DNA of 38,251 nt from Bacillota bacterium (GCA_003242255.1 QGUT01000003.1:1-38251); one strand, 5' to 3'; positions 1-8,248 are shown, counted from the first letter of the stretch. The notes: generated from the letters alone by a model not told the origin. A program made the numbers and translations.

Positions 1-1
1 C

Positions 2-415
2 ATCTGCGACGGCGTGCACCTGCACCCTGCTGCAGTAAAGCTGGTCCTTCAAGTTAAAGGCAGAGAAAAGATAATCCTCGTATCCGACGCCATGATGGCG
101 GCGGGTCTTTCCGACGGCGAATATACTCTAGGAGGCCAGCGGGTTTTCGTGAAAGGCGGAAGGGCCCGCCTGGCGGATGGCACCATAGCGGGCTCCACAC
201 TCTCCCTGGATCGGGCGGTCCGGTACCTCGTGAAGGCACTGGGGGTTCCGGTGCAGGATGCGGTGAGGATGGCGAGCCTGAATCCCGCCACAATAATAGG
301 GGAAGCCCGGCGAAAGGGCAGCGTTGAAGTGGGCAAGGACGCGGACCTGGTGGCGTTCGACGATGATATCAGGGTAAGATGGGCTATGGTGAGGGGATTG
401 TTTTACAGACCTTAA
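2..415 (+). CDS. nagA: N-acetylglucosamine-6-phosphate deacetylase, C-terminal part (5' end outside window)
   Basis: Only the last ~137 codons are present and the frame is open to the left edge. NagA removes acetate from GlcNAc-6-P to give GlcN-6-P, the common step of amino-sugar breakdown in the cytoplasm. The fragment has the family's metal-site segment (DGVHLHPAAV), the catalytic-Asp region (VSDAMMAAGLSDGEY) and the usual C-terminal amidohydrolase signature (ASLNPATIIG then GSVEVGKDADLVAFD). Family members are about 380 residues, so roughly two thirds lies upstream. It ends tail-to-tail with the minus-strand exporter gene and the two stop codons overlap. It fits the amino-sugar locus downstream, whose products all converge on its substrate. 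Confidence 0.93.
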   Translation: MCDGVHLHPAAVKLVLQVKGREKIILVSDAMMAAGLSDGEYTLGGQRVFVKGGRARLADGTIAGSTLSLDRAVRYLVKALGVPVQDAVRMASLNPATIIGEARRKGSVEVGKDADLVAFDDDIRVRWAMVRGLFYRP

Positions 416-1344
416 AGTTGTCCACCCTCTTGAGTTAAAACTTCGCCTTCGATAGAGAAGCGGTTGGTGCCCCAGACCCCCAGGAGGATCATCAGGGCGC
501 CGGCCGCATGGATGACGGTAAAAGGCTCGCCTCGGAAAGCCACTCCTGCTACCACCGAAATTACGGTGGTGAGGTTTGAGAACACCGAGGATCGGGAGGC
601 GGGAAGCCTGGAGAGCGTGAAATTTACGAGAAAATAGGCCAGGACCGACGAGAAAAGCCCGAGGTAACAGAGGGCGAAGACAACCTCTGCATCCAGGAGC
701 GGGGCGAAATAATCGGCGGTATTTCCGGCTATCGCGGAAAGGATAAGACCTGCTGCGTTGAAGAAGATGGCTCCGACCCACATCATGGCGAAGGTGATTT
801 CGAACGGCGAGTAAACCGCTGACAGTTTTCTGCTGTAGATGTTGAAAAGGGAGGCCGACAGCACCGCCCCGAAGAGAAGGAGGAGCCCCAGTTTGCTCCC
901 GCCGGCATCGCCTCCCCCCTGCGATGAGATGGCCATAACCCCTGCCGCCGAGAGCAGGATGAAGAATACCTGGAAGGGGCTCAGCCGCTCTTTCAATATA
1001 AAAGCCCCCAGGACTGCGACCAGTACGGGGATGAGGGCAATCATGAGGCCGGCCTGGGAGGAAGAGGTGAGCTTCACCCCGAAGGTCTCAAATACGAAAT
1101 AGCATCCCGGCTCCAGGAGCGAGAGGAAAAGCAGGGGTTTGAAGTTTTTCCCTTTGAAAGAGATCGGCACAGCCCCCAATGCGGCAACCAAAGTCACGGC
1201 GAGAGCTGCTAAGGCAAACCGGAAACCTATGAATTTTATGGGGTCGACCTTGTCCAGGGCGTTTTTTGTAAAGAGGAAGGAAAATCCAAAAATGGCCGAA
1301 TAGCAGATCCCTGATAGATAAGCCTTTACTCTCTCTGCCTTCAT
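412..1344 (-). CDS. EamA/DMT-family transporter
   Basis: A 310-residue, very hydrophobic protein with about ten predicted membrane helices in two similar halves, the layout of EamA (drug/metabolite transporter) permeases. The start has a good ribosome site (AAGGTGAT on the minus strand, about 1348-1355). Substrates in this family range from amino acids to nucleotides and sugars and cannot be read from sequence. It is the only clear minus-strand gene in the window. Its stop overlaps the stop of nagA, and its start faces the antiterminator gene across a ~100-base divergent region. It might export a metabolite, but I see nothing linking it to amino sugars beyond position. Confidence 0.88.
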   Translation of the reverse strand: MKAERVKAYLSGICYSAIFGFSFLFTKNALDKVDPIKFIGFRFALAALAVTLVAALGAVPISFKGKNFKPLLFLSLLEPGCYFVFETFGVKLTSSSQAGLMIALIPVLVAVLGAFILKERLSPFQVFFILLSAAGVMAISSQGGGDAGGSKLGLLLLFGAVLSASLFNIYSRKLSAVYSPFEITFAMMWVGAIFFNAAGLILSAIAGNTADYFAPLLDAEVVFALCYLGLFSSVLAYFLVNFTLSRLPASRSSVFSNLTTVISVVAGVAFRGEPFTVIHAAGALMILLGVWGTNRFSIEGEVLTQEGGQL

Positions 1345-1413
1345 AAGATCACCTTACAATATATTAACATAAATATTTGGGCTTTAGCAAAAAAAATGAG
1401 CTTTGCTATATCA

Positions 1414-1442
1414 TTTACAATTTTTTGACAATATGTTATCAT
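1414..1442 (+). promoter_or_regulatory. Sigma-A-type promoter of the antiterminator gene
   Basis: TTTACA (1414-1419), 17-base spacer, TATCAT (1437-1442). Transcription would begin near 1449, so the ATG at 1441 cannot be the start codon of the gene that follows. This supports the TTG at 1480. Confidence 0.6.
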
Positions 1443-1479
1443 GGTAGTGACAGATTTGGACACAAGTGGGGAATTGGCC

Positions 1480-2325
1480 TTGGCAGATTACAGGGTTATA
1501 AAGCCCTTCAACAACAATGTGGTCCTCGCCTCGGAGGGGAAAACCGGGGCTGAAGTGGTGCTGGTCGGAAAGGGCATCGGCTTCGGCGCCCGCCGGGGGG
1601 CGAGGGTGGATGAGGCGAGAATCGAAAAAGTATTTTACTTTTTCGACAGGGACCAGTTTGACCGCTACGAGGAGGTAATCAGTCGGATAGACGGGCGCGT
1701 GATAGGAGTGGCGGAAGAGGTAATAGCTATGGCGTGCAGGGAATTTAAAATCCCCCTGAATGAGCATATACACGTGGCCCTGGCAGACCACATAAATTTC
1801 ACCCTGGAGCGCCTCTCCGGGGGCATCGAAATAAAAAACCCCTTCCTGGACGAGATAAAGGTGCTGTACCCGGAGGACTACGAACTGGCCTGCCGGGCGG
1901 CGGAGCTCATCAAGGAAAGGTTTGGGGTGGAACTTCCCGACGGAGAAAAGGGCTTTATAGCCATGCACATCCACTCCGCCCGGTCCAACCAGGAGGTCTC
2001 CAGGACTGTGAAATACGCCTCCATGATAAACAGGATGATAGAGATAATCGAGGAAGGGCTCGGCCTAAAAATCGAAAAAAACGGCATAAATTACGCCAGG
2101 CTGCTGGTGCACCTCCGGTTTACCCTGGAGAGGATGGATAAGGACATCCCCATAAAAAATCCGCTTCTTTCCAGCATTAAAAAGGAATTCCGGGAAAGTT
2201 ACAGAATAGCCAAAAGGCTGGGCGACTTCATTGCCGAGCGCATGGACAAAAAAGTACCCGAAGATGAACTCGGTTATCTCGCCCTGCACATTCAAAGGAT
2301 AAGGTTTGCCTTAACCGGCGAGTGA
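1480..2325 (+). CDS. BglG/LicT/GlcT-family transcriptional antiterminator (CAT-PRD1-PRD2)
   Basis: RNA-binding antiterminator controlled by PTS phosphorylation. Counting from the TTG at 1480 (281 residues) there is a CAT RNA-binding domain at about 1-60 (YRVIKPFNNNVVLAS, then KGIGFG), PRD1 at about 65-170 and PRD2 at about 175-280. All four PRD regulatory histidines are visible: H104 and H163 in PRD1, H211 and H270 in PRD2. I prefer TTG 1480 over ATG 1441 because a GTGGGGA site lies at 1466-1472, the protein then begins as CAT domains do, and the likely promoter -10 covers 1437-1442. The only RAT-type target I find in the window is ahead of nagE (10594-10622), so this protein most likely turns on the nagE-IIA operon when its sugar is present. 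A LicT- or GlcT-type name is equally possible. Confidence 0.92.
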   Translation: MADYRVIKPFNNNVVLASEGKTGAEVVLVGKGIGFGARRGARVDEARIEKVFYFFDRDQFDRYEEVISRIDGRVIGVAEEVIAMACREFKIPLNEHIHVALADHINFTLERLSGGIEIKNPFLDEIKVLYPEDYELACRAAELIKERFGVELPDGEKGFIAMHIHSARSNQEVSRTVKYASMINRMIEIIEEGLGLKIEKNGINYARLLVHLRFTLERMDKDIPIKNPLLSSIKKEFRESYRIAKRLGDFIAERMDKKVPEDELGYLALHIQRIRFALTGE

Positions 2326-2375
2326 ACTAGCAGATGCTGTCGCTGCAAGGACGCCATAATTTTTTTAATGTCTTA

Positions 2376-2422
2376 TGAAATAAAATTACAAAAAATTTAT
2401 GTTGATATGAAGGATTATTACA
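2376..2422 (+). promoter_or_regulatory. Paired operator-like boxes upstream of the RpiR gene
   Basis: Two 15-base boxes, TGAAATAAAATTACA (2376-2390) and TGAAGGATTATTACA (2408-2422), start 32 bases apart (about three helical turns) in the same orientation. Each is an imperfect palindrome of the TGAA-N7-TACA form typical of operators for RpiR/MurR-type regulators. A similar pair precedes the PTS operon at 3320-3367. Autoregulation is inferred. Confidence 0.5.
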
Positions 2423-2459
2423 ATTTATGAAGAATATATATATTAAAAGAGGTGAAATT

Positions 2460-3302
2460 ATGCCGGGGGATTTGGAAAAAATCCAGGCTATTTTGAACAA
2501 CCTGAAGCCTTCGGAAAAAAAGATAGCCCAGTATATTCTGAAGAACCCCGAAGAAATTTCGGACCTGACCATCGCTGAACTGGCCAAAAGGTGCGGCACC
2601 AGCGAGGCCAGCGTCGTGAGATTCTGCAAAACCCTGGGGTACAAGGGCTACCAGGATTTGAAAATCAAGGTCTCGGCCGATCTTGCCGTAAAGAGCAAAA
2701 AGGTCCAGGGGCTCGTGAGCGTAGATGACGACGTGGACGCCATAATAACGAAGGTGTCCAAGAACAACATGCTGGCCGTGGAAAATACCATGGACGTCCT
2801 GGACAGGGCCGAAGTGGCAAAAGCGGCCCAGGCCCTCATGAAAGCCAAGAAGATAGATTTTTACGGGGTCGGGGCTTCGGGCATAGTGGCCCAGGATGCC
2901 ATGCACAAATTCATGAGAATAAATAAGGCCTGCACCGCGTACACCGATACCCACATGCAGCTTACATCGGCGGCCAACCTCTCGCCGGAAGACGTGGCGG
3001 TAGGCATATCGTACTCCGGACAGACGATGGACACCGTCGACGCCCTGAGGCTCGCTAAAAATGCGGGAGCGACCACCATATGTATCACCAAGTTCGGCCA
3101 TTCGCCGATAACGGAGGTAGCCGACATTAAGCTCTTCGTCACTTCCTCCGAGGCCCTCTTCAGGAGCGGCGCCATGGCATCCCGCATAGCCCAGCTCAAC
3201 GTCATCGATATACTCTTTACCCTAGTGGCCTGCCAGAAGTACGACGATATCATAAAGTATCTGGAAAACACCAGCGAAGCCGTCGCCCCGAGGAAATACT
3301 GA
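2460..3302 (+). CDS. RpiR/MurR-family transcriptional regulator (HTH + SIS)
   Basis: 280-residue regulator with an N-terminal RpiR helix-turn-helix at about 1-77 (SEKKIAQYIL, TIAELAKRCGTSEASVVRFCKTLG) and a C-terminal SIS sugar-phosphate-binding domain at about 125-255. SIS domains of this family sense phospho-sugars such as MurNAc-6-P or GlcN-6-P. The start at 2460 has GAGGTG just upstream; an ATG at 2427 is in frame but has no ribosome site. The gene lies directly ahead of the chitobiose-type PTS, anmK and murQ, so control of that operon in response to MurNAc-6-P or a related phospho-sugar is the best guess. Candidate operator pairs lie at 2376-2422 and 3320-3367. Family assignment is firm; ligand is inferred. 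Confidence 0.92.
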   Translation: MPGDLEKIQAILNNLKPSEKKIAQYILKNPEEISDLTIAELAKRCGTSEASVVRFCKTLGYKGYQDLKIKVSADLAVKSKKVQGLVSVDDDVDAIITKVSKNNMLAVENTMDVLDRAEVAKAAQALMKAKKIDFYGVGASGIVAQDAMHKFMRINKACTAYTDTHMQLTSAANLSPEDVAVGISYSGQTMDTVDALRLAKNAGATTICITKFGHSPITEVADIKLFVTSSEALFRSGAMASRIAQLNVIDILFTLVACQKYDDIIKYLENTSEAVAPRKY

Positions 3303-3319
3303 ATTTTTTTAAAGTACTA

Positions 3320-3367
3320 TGAAGTAAAGTTTCTAGAAATAGGTATAAATTATGAAATAAATTTGCG
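3320..3367 (+). promoter_or_regulatory. Paired operator-like boxes upstream of the PTS operon
   Basis: TGAAGTAAAGTTTCT (3320-3334) and TGAAATAAATTTGCG (3353-3367) start 33 bases apart, matching in type and spacing the pair ahead of the RpiR gene. A TATAAA (3344-3349) lies between them, so a bound regulator would flank or cover the promoter. The match is looser in the right half of the boxes. Confidence 0.45.
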
Positions 3368-3383
3368 GAAGGGGGGATTTATT

Positions 3384-3692
3384 TTGAAAATACTTCTGGT
3401 GTGTTCGGGGGGGATGAGCACCAGCATCGTGGTAAAAGCAGTGGAGAAAAAGGCTGCAGAACTGAAAGAAGATGTATACGTGGAAGCGGTGTCCACCACC
3501 CAGTTTGAAGAAAAAGTGAAGGACTTCGATGTGGCTCTGATTGCACCGCAGGTAAGGCACCGGAAGCAGTATTTCGATGAAATAGCTTCAAAGCACCATG
3601 TCCCCACTGGGGTCATAGAACCTCAGGCTTACGGTCCTTTTGGCGGAGAAAAGATAATCCGGCAAGCTAAAGAAATCCTGAAGGGGGTATGA
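3384..3692 (+). CDS. PTS lactose/cellobiose-family IIB component
   Basis: 102-residue cytoplasmic phosphotransfer protein. It opens with the family's P-loop, MKILLVCSGGMSTS, with the phosphorylated cysteine at residue 7. It passes phosphate from IIA to the sugar bound by IIC. The TTG start at 3384 has AAGGGGGGA at 3369-3377 and gives the normal family length; an earlier in-frame TTG at 3363 would sit upstream of that site. It heads an operon with IIC (next gene, 3 bases away) and IIA. The downstream ChbG-like deacetylase and GH4 enzyme point to N,N'-diacetylchitobiose as substrate rather than cellobiose. It is likely regulated by the RpiR-type protein just upstream. Confidence 0.93.
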   Translation: MKILLVCSGGMSTSIVVKAVEKKAAELKEDVYVEAVSTTQFEEKVKDFDVALIAPQVRHRKQYFDEIASKHHVPTGVIEPQAYGPFGGEKIIRQAKEILKGV

Positions 3693-3695
3693 AAA

Positions 3696-4949
3696 GTGGA
3701 GGCAATTTTAAAGTGGGTAGAAGAAAAGCTCATGCCTCCGATGGCCAAACTCGCCGAACAGAGGCATCTGAGGGCTGTGAGGGATGGGATAGTGGCCACC
3801 CTGCCACTGATAATAGTAGGGAGCTTCTTCCTGATCGTCGCTTCGCCTCCCATACCGGCCCTGTCGGCAAAGGTTCAACCTTATGCAGCCCAGATTTTGT
3901 TGCTTTACCGCTTGAGCGTAGGACTTATGGCCCTTTATGCTGTCCACGGAATAGGATACAGCCTGGCGAAATCCTATAACCTGGACCCCGTAACAGGCGG
4001 ACTTTTAGCTCTGGCTTCTTTCATCATGATTAACCTGCCGCAGAATATAGAGAATATAGGCTTTGTCCTGCCTATAAGCGGCCTGGGCGGAGCTGGCCTC
4101 TTCTCGGCCATAATCATGGCGTTTTTCGCCGTGGAGGTCATGAGGTTTTTGACCGAGAGGAAGATAACCATAAAAATGCCCGAAGGAGTTCCCGAATCGG
4201 TGGCCCGGTCTTTCGAGGCGCTGATACCCGCTGCCGTAATAATGGTCATCATATACATCGTGAGGATTGCCTTAAACATCAACATTCAGGAAGTCATAAT
4301 GAACCTGTTTAAACCTCTGGTCACCGCCGGCGATTCGCTCGTGGGAGTGCTGGTTCCGGTCCTGCTGATAACCCTGCTCTGGTCCGCCGGCATCCACGGT
4401 GTGTCCGTGGTAGGTAGCATTGCAAGGCCCATCTGGATGACGCTTTTGGATGCCAACACCCAGGCTGCGGCAGCCGGCAGCAAAATCCTGCCCCACATTG
4501 CGCCTGAACCTTTCTTCCAGTGGTTTATATGGATAGGGGGCTCCGGGGCCACTTTGGGCCTGGTCTTGCTCATGCTCACGTCGAGGTCCAAATACCTCAG
4601 AAACCTGGGAAGAGCTTCGATCCTGCCGGGCATATGCAACATCAACGAACCGGTGGTATTCGGAACACCGATAGTTCTAAACCCCATATTGGCCATACCG
4701 TTCATTTTGGGCCCGGTGGTCACTGCCATATTGACTTACCTTGCCATGGCGGCCAATCTGGTCGGCAGGCCCTACATCCTGGCGCCGTGGACACTGCCGG
4801 CTCCAATAGGGGCGTATCTTGCCACCGGTGGCGACTGGCGGGCGGCGGTGCTGGTCTTAATAAATATAGCTATAACGACCCTTATATACTTCCCCTTCTT
4901 TAAATTATACGAAAGGAAGCTGTTGGAAGAAGAGTCGAGCGACAATTGA
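3696..4949 (+). CDS. PTS lactose/cellobiose-family IIC permease
   Basis: 417-residue membrane permease of the CelB/ChbC type with about ten hydrophobic segments. The sugar-binding hallmark NEPVVFG is present at about residue 315, and the GIHG segment at about 230 is also typical. It imports the sugar while IIB phosphorylates it. The GTG start at 3696 has AAGGGGG at 3681-3687. It lies between IIB and IIA. From the neighbouring catabolic genes the sugar is probably chitobiose or another GlcNAc-containing disaccharide; sequence alone does not fix specificity. A perfect hairpin without a U-tract follows the stop codon. Confidence 0.92.
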   Translation: MEAILKWVEEKLMPPMAKLAEQRHLRAVRDGIVATLPLIIVGSFFLIVASPPIPALSAKVQPYAAQILLLYRLSVGLMALYAVHGIGYSLAKSYNLDPVTGGLLALASFIMINLPQNIENIGFVLPISGLGGAGLFSAIIMAFFAVEVMRFLTERKITIKMPEGVPESVARSFEALIPAAVIMVIIYIVRIALNINIQEVIMNLFKPLVTAGDSLVGVLVPVLLITLLWSAGIHGVSVVGSIARPIWMTLLDANTQAAAAGSKILPHIAPEPFFQWFIWIGGSGATLGLVLLMLTSRSKYLRNLGRASILPGICNINEPVVFGTPIVLNPILAIPFILGPVVTAILTYLAMAANLVGRPYILAPWTLPAPIGAYLATGGDWRAAVLVLINIAITTLIYFPFFKLYERKLLEEESSDN

Positions 4950-4957
4950 GCCGATTA

Positions 4958-4980
4958 AGAGCCGGGCTTTGCCCGGCTCT
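4958..4980 (+). other. Perfect intercistronic hairpin between PTS IIC and IIA
   Basis: AGAGCCGGGC (4958-4967), TTT loop, GCCCGGCTCT (4971-4980). This is a perfect 10-bp GC-rich stem followed by CAAAATAAAA, so there is no U-tract. It is more likely an RNA-stability or processing element than a terminator. A structurally equivalent hairpin lies at 12116-12138. Confidence 0.75.
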
Positions 4981-5009
4981 CAAAATAAAAGTAGGTGGGG
5001 GATTTGGCA

Positions 5010-5357
5010 ATGATCGACGAAAATATCATATTTGAAATAATAGCTTATGGCGGAAACGCCAGGGCAAAAGCTTACGAAGCCCTAAAACAGGCTAAAGAAG
5101 GCAATTTCTATGCGGCCGAGAGTTTTCTCAAAGCAGCTGACGATGAAATGCACAGGGCCCATGACGTTCAGACTAAAATTTTGCAGGAAGAGGCCCAGGG
5201 CAGAAAGCAGGAACTCACGGTGCTCTTGGTGCACGCTCAGGACCATCTGATGACCGCCATGGCCGAAAGGACCCTGATAGAGAATTTAATAGACCTGTAC
5301 AGGCGGGTGCACGAACTCGAAGCCGACCTAAAATCGCTCAAGGGGTGCTGTCAATGA
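5010..5357 (+). CDS. PTS lactose/cellobiose-family IIA component
   Basis: 115-residue helical phosphocarrier. The signature VHAQDHLM is at 74-81; H75 is the expected phosphorylated histidine and D78 the metal-site aspartate of the LacA/ChbA family. It takes phosphate from HPr and passes it to IIB. ATG 5010 is chosen because AGGTGGGGG (4993-5001) lies 8 bases upstream; in-frame GTG 4995 and TTG 5004 fall within or too close to that site. Its stop overlaps the start of the deacetylase gene (ATGA), implying coupled translation. It is separated from IIC by a stable hairpin that may set the IIA level. Confidence 0.92.
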   Translation: MIDENIIFEIIAYGGNARAKAYEALKQAKEGNFYAAESFLKAADDEMHRAHDVQTKILQEEAQGRKQELTVLLVHAQDHLMTAMAERTLIENLIDLYRRVHELEADLKSLKGCCQ

Positions 5358-6136
5358 AAAAGCTTATAGTGAACGCTGACGATTTCGGCCTGACGTCCGG
5401 GATCAACCGGGCCGTTCTGGAAGGGATGACAAAAGGCATAATCACTGAGACGACGGTGATGGTCAACATGCCCGGAGCATCGGAGGCTCTGGATATGGCG
5501 AGAGAGTTTTTCCCCGAGAGGGTGGGCATTCACCTGAATCTCACCTGCGGACGGCCGGTGCTGGACCCTGGAGAAGTCCCGAGCTTGGTGGATGAGTCGG
5601 GGAACTTTTACCGCCGGCGGGCGATCCTCATGGAGAAAGCTTCACCGGCTGAAATTGAAAAAGAACTGCGGGCGCAGGTAGAAAAATTTTTAAAGTCCGG
5701 CCTTTACCCCAGCCACCTGGACTGCCACCATCACCTGCACCTTCACTCGGAAGTGGCGAAGATCGTGGCCGAACTGGCTAAAGAACTCGACGTGCCGGTC
5801 AGAGCGGTAGACGCTGAGACGAAAACCTTTTTTGAGAGTTCAGGCATTGTCGTCCCTGAGCACTTTTCCATGGACTTCTACGGGGAAAAGGCTACCCTTG
5901 AGAATCTGCTGGCCATCCTGGATTCCTATGAGGAAGGCACCATGGAGATCATGACCCACCCCGGTTACTGCGACCGGGAACTAGAAGGAGTCAGCACATA
6001 CAACTATTTTCGAAAAAAGGAACTGGAGATATTGACAAGCCCTGTTGTCCGCAGTGCATTAAAAGAGAAAAACGTGGAGCTTTTCAGCTTTAAAGAATTG
6101 AAGCTGGAGAAGGGAAGCTCATGGGCTACATCGTAG
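5354..6136 (+). CDS. chbG: ChbG/YdjC-family carbohydrate deacetylase
   Basis: 260 residues. The N-terminal MKKLIVNADDFG carries the metal-binding aspartate pair (D9, D10), followed by a His-rich motif (LDCHHHLHLH) near 125 and MTHPGYCD near 200, all typical of YdjC/ChbG. ChbG removes one acetyl group from chitobiose-6-P, which is needed before the GH4 6-phospho-glycosidase can cut it. The preceding chitobiose-type PTS and the downstream GH4 gene fit that role. The start at 5354 overlaps the IIA stop, and the end overlaps the kinase gene by 16 bases. It is probably cytoplasmic as no signal peptide is seen. Confidence 0.88.
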   Translation: MKKLIVNADDFGLTSGINRAVLEGMTKGIITETTVMVNMPGASEALDMAREFFPERVGIHLNLTCGRPVLDPGEVPSLVDESGNFYRRRAILMEKASPAEIEKELRAQVEKFLKSGLYPSHLDCHHHLHLHSEVAKIVAELAKELDVPVRAVDAETKTFFESSGIVVPEHFSMDFYGEKATLENLLAILDSYEEGTMEIMTHPGYCDRELEGVSTYNYFRKKELEILTSPVVRSALKEKNVELFSFKELKLEKGSSWATS

Positions 6137-7080
6137 GGGTCGACGCGGGCGGAAGCAAAGTAGAGGCTCTGGCCCTGGACTTTGAAAAAAATGCCGCGAC
6201 CCTTACCGTTTTAGAAAGGCCGGGCAACGTCATGGCTGCGGGCAATGACCGGGCTCTGGGAAGCATCGTAGAAGCATTAAATGCCGTATCCGAACGGCAG
6301 GGCAAGGGTCCGGAGTGCTTAGGTGTGTGCGTCGGCGCGGCCGGGGCCGGGAACGATGAGGTAAGGCGAAATTTGAGCCGGGCCTTGAAGAATTTGGGCT
6401 TTACGGAAAACGTTATTGTCGTGCCCGATTACAAGATAGCCCTGGCGGGAGCCGCGGGAAGGCTTCGGGGCCTGGTGGTCGTATCGGGGACCGGTAGCGT
6501 AGCCTACGGCGTGAACAGCAGGGGGGAAGAGGCGGTCACAGGGGGCTGGGGGCATCTGGTAGGAGATGAGGGAAGCGGCTACTTTATAGGCCAAATGGCG
6601 ATAAAAGAAGCCATAAAATATTTTGAAAGGCGCGGAGGGTCGAAGGACCTTTACGAAGAAGTTCTTTCGTATTTTAACCTGAAAGATCTGACCGAAATAA
6701 AGCCCATTCTCTATTCAGCGGAATTTTCCAAAGACCTGGTGGCAGGTTTGGCCCTTAGGGTGAGTCACCTCGCCAGCTGGGGGGAAAGGGCGGCGGCGAA
6801 AATCCTCGAAGAAGCGGGCAGGTCCCTGGCGGAGATCGCAAAAGGGGCCATAAATAAGCTCGGCGAACTGTGCGATATATATGGGTCCGGGAGCGTGCTT
6901 TTAAAGGAGGAGCTGGTATACGAGTCTTTTGTTCGGGAGCTTTATAAAACTTATCCGGGCCTTAAAATAAGCCGCCCAATGTACAGAGCGGCAGCGGGAG
7001 CTTTAATCCTCCTAGGCGGGGAACTGGGGGTAAAGCTGGATTTGAGAGGTATAAAAGATGCCAGACCGGGGTTGGAGTGA
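6121..7080 (+). CDS. BadF/BadG-type N-acetylglucosamine kinase
   Basis: 319-residue ASKHA-fold kinase of the BadF/BadG/BcrA/BcrD family that includes GlcNAc kinases. It starts with the phosphate-binding loop GYIVGVDAGGSKVEAL, has a second phosphate motif VVVSGTGSVAYG near 123, then GGWGHLVGDEGSGYFIG, which is characteristic of NagK-like members. In this operon it would phosphorylate the free GlcNAc released when the GH4 enzyme cleaves the deacetylated disaccharide phosphate, feeding nagA. Glucosamine or MurNAc as substrate cannot be excluded. It overlaps the deacetylase gene by 16 bases, showing tight operon organisation. Confidence 0.87.
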   Translation: MGYIVGVDAGGSKVEALALDFEKNAATLTVLERPGNVMAAGNDRALGSIVEALNAVSERQGKGPECLGVCVGAAGAGNDEVRRNLSRALKNLGFTENVIVVPDYKIALAGAAGRLRGLVVVSGTGSVAYGVNSRGEEAVTGGWGHLVGDEGSGYFIGQMAIKEAIKYFERRGGSKDLYEEVLSYFNLKDLTEIKPILYSAEFSKDLVAGLALRVSHLASWGERAAAKILEEAGRSLAEIAKGAINKLGELCDIYGSGSVLLKEELVYESFVRELYKTYPGLKISRPMYRAAAGALILLGGELGVKLDLRGIKDARPGLE

Positions 7081-7084
7081 TGGT

Positions 7085-8248
7085 ATGGAGAAACTGTATT
7101 CTTTATATAAAAAGCCGAAGAAAAAGGTCATCGGGCTGATGTCGGGGACATCGGCCGATGGCATCGATGCGGCCCTGGTGGAGATCGAAGGTTACGGGCC
7201 GGAAACGCGAGTAAAGCTCCTCTCCTTTCACAATTTCCCCTACGACGAGCCGGTGAGGCAGGAAATATTTAAGCTCTTCGATTTAAAACACTCCAATGCG
7301 GAGCTAATATGCCGGATGAACTTCAAATTGGGAGAGTATTTCGGAAAGGCAGCTCTGAAACTATGCCAGCTCAGCGGCGTAGATATGGATGAGGTGGACC
7401 TGATAGGCTCCCACGGGCAGACCGTCTACCACATACCGGGAGAAGCGACCCTGCAGATCGGAGAACCCAGCGTCATCGCAGAGCTCACCGGAAAGACTGT
7501 AGTGGCTGACTTCAGGGTCCGGGATATTGCGGCGGGAGGTCACGGGGCGCCGCTGGTGCCCTATGCAGAATACCTGCTCTATAGGTCCGATAAACTGAAC
7601 AGGGCCCTCCTCAACATAGGAGGGATTGCCAATATTACCTGGATTCCCAAAGGATGCACGGTAGACGATGTCCTGGCCTTTGACACGGGGCCGGGCAATA
7701 TGGTGATCGATGAAATAGTGCGGTGGGGGACGGGCGGCAAAAGGAGATTTGACGAGGGGGGCAAGATAGCTTCGGAAGGCAGGGTCGAAGAGAGGCTGAT
7801 GGAAATCCTGAGAGCCCATCCGTATCTAAAACTTCGGCCTCCAAAGACGGCGGGAAGGGAATTTTTCGGTAGGAGTTTTGCCGAGGATATTATAAAAAAA
7901 TCGCAGGACTTGATGATCGGTTTTGAGGACCTGGTGGCCACCGTCACCTATTTTACCGCTTATTCGATAGCCCGGGCGGTGCAGGACTTTATACTGCCGA
8001 GAGGTAAGATCGACGAGCTTTTGGTGAGCGGAGGGGGTGCTTACAACAGTACCCTTGTGCGCATGATCCAAAATGAATTGAAAGGCATCGAGGTCAGGAC
8101 TCTGGAGGAATTGGGGCAGAATTCGGACGCCAAAGAAGCCGTAGCTTTTGCGGTACTGGCCAACGAAACCTTAGGCGGGATGTGCAACAATGTGCCCGGT
8201 GCCACCGGTGCTAAGAAGAAGGTTATCCTAGGGAAAATTGTAGTTTAA
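7085..8248 (+). CDS. anmK: Anhydro-N-acetylmuramic acid kinase
   Basis: 387 residues with the AnmK N-terminal signature KVIGLMSGTSADGID and the family segments SHGQTVYH, DFRVRDIAAGGHGAPLVP and FDTGPGNMVID. AnmK opens and phosphorylates 1,6-anhydro-MurNAc to MurNAc-6-P, the substrate of the neighbouring MurQ, so the cell can recycle peptidoglycan fragments. ATG 7085 has GGAG at 7074-7077. An in-frame ATG at 7058 (with GAGAGGT at 7044-7050, overlapping the kinase gene) would add nine residues and is also possible. Even from 7085 there is a ~14-residue lysine-rich N-terminal extension compared with the E. coli enzyme. Confidence 0.95.
   Translation: MEKLYSLYKKPKKKVIGLMSGTSADGIDAALVEIEGYGPETRVKLLSFHNFPYDEPVRQEIFKLFDLKHSNAELICRMNFKLGEYFGKAALKLCQLSGVDMDEVDLIGSHGQTVYHIPGEATLQIGEPSVIAELTGKTVVADFRVRDIAAGGHGAPLVPYAEYLLYRSDKLNRALLNIGGIANITWIPKGCTVDDVLAFDTGPGNMVIDEIVRWGTGGKRRFDEGGKIASEGRVEERLMEILRAHPYLKLRPPKTAGREFFGRSFAEDIIKKSQDLMIGFEDLVATVTYFTAYSIARAVQDFILPRGKIDELLVSGGGAYNSTLVRMIQNELKGIEVRTLEELGQNSDAKEAVAFAVLANETLGGMCNNVPGATGAKKKVILGKIVV

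Noticed and set aside
1425..1430. Perfect TTGACA as the -35 of the antiterminator promoter
   Set aside because: No -10 lies 16-18 bases downstream (about 1448). TTTACA at 1414 with TATCAT at 1437 is a better spaced pair.
4958..4980. Hairpin after PTS IIC as an intrinsic terminator
   Set aside because: There is no T-run after the stem (CAAAATAAAA), and the IIA gene that completes the PTS follows at once; the same applies to 12116-12138.
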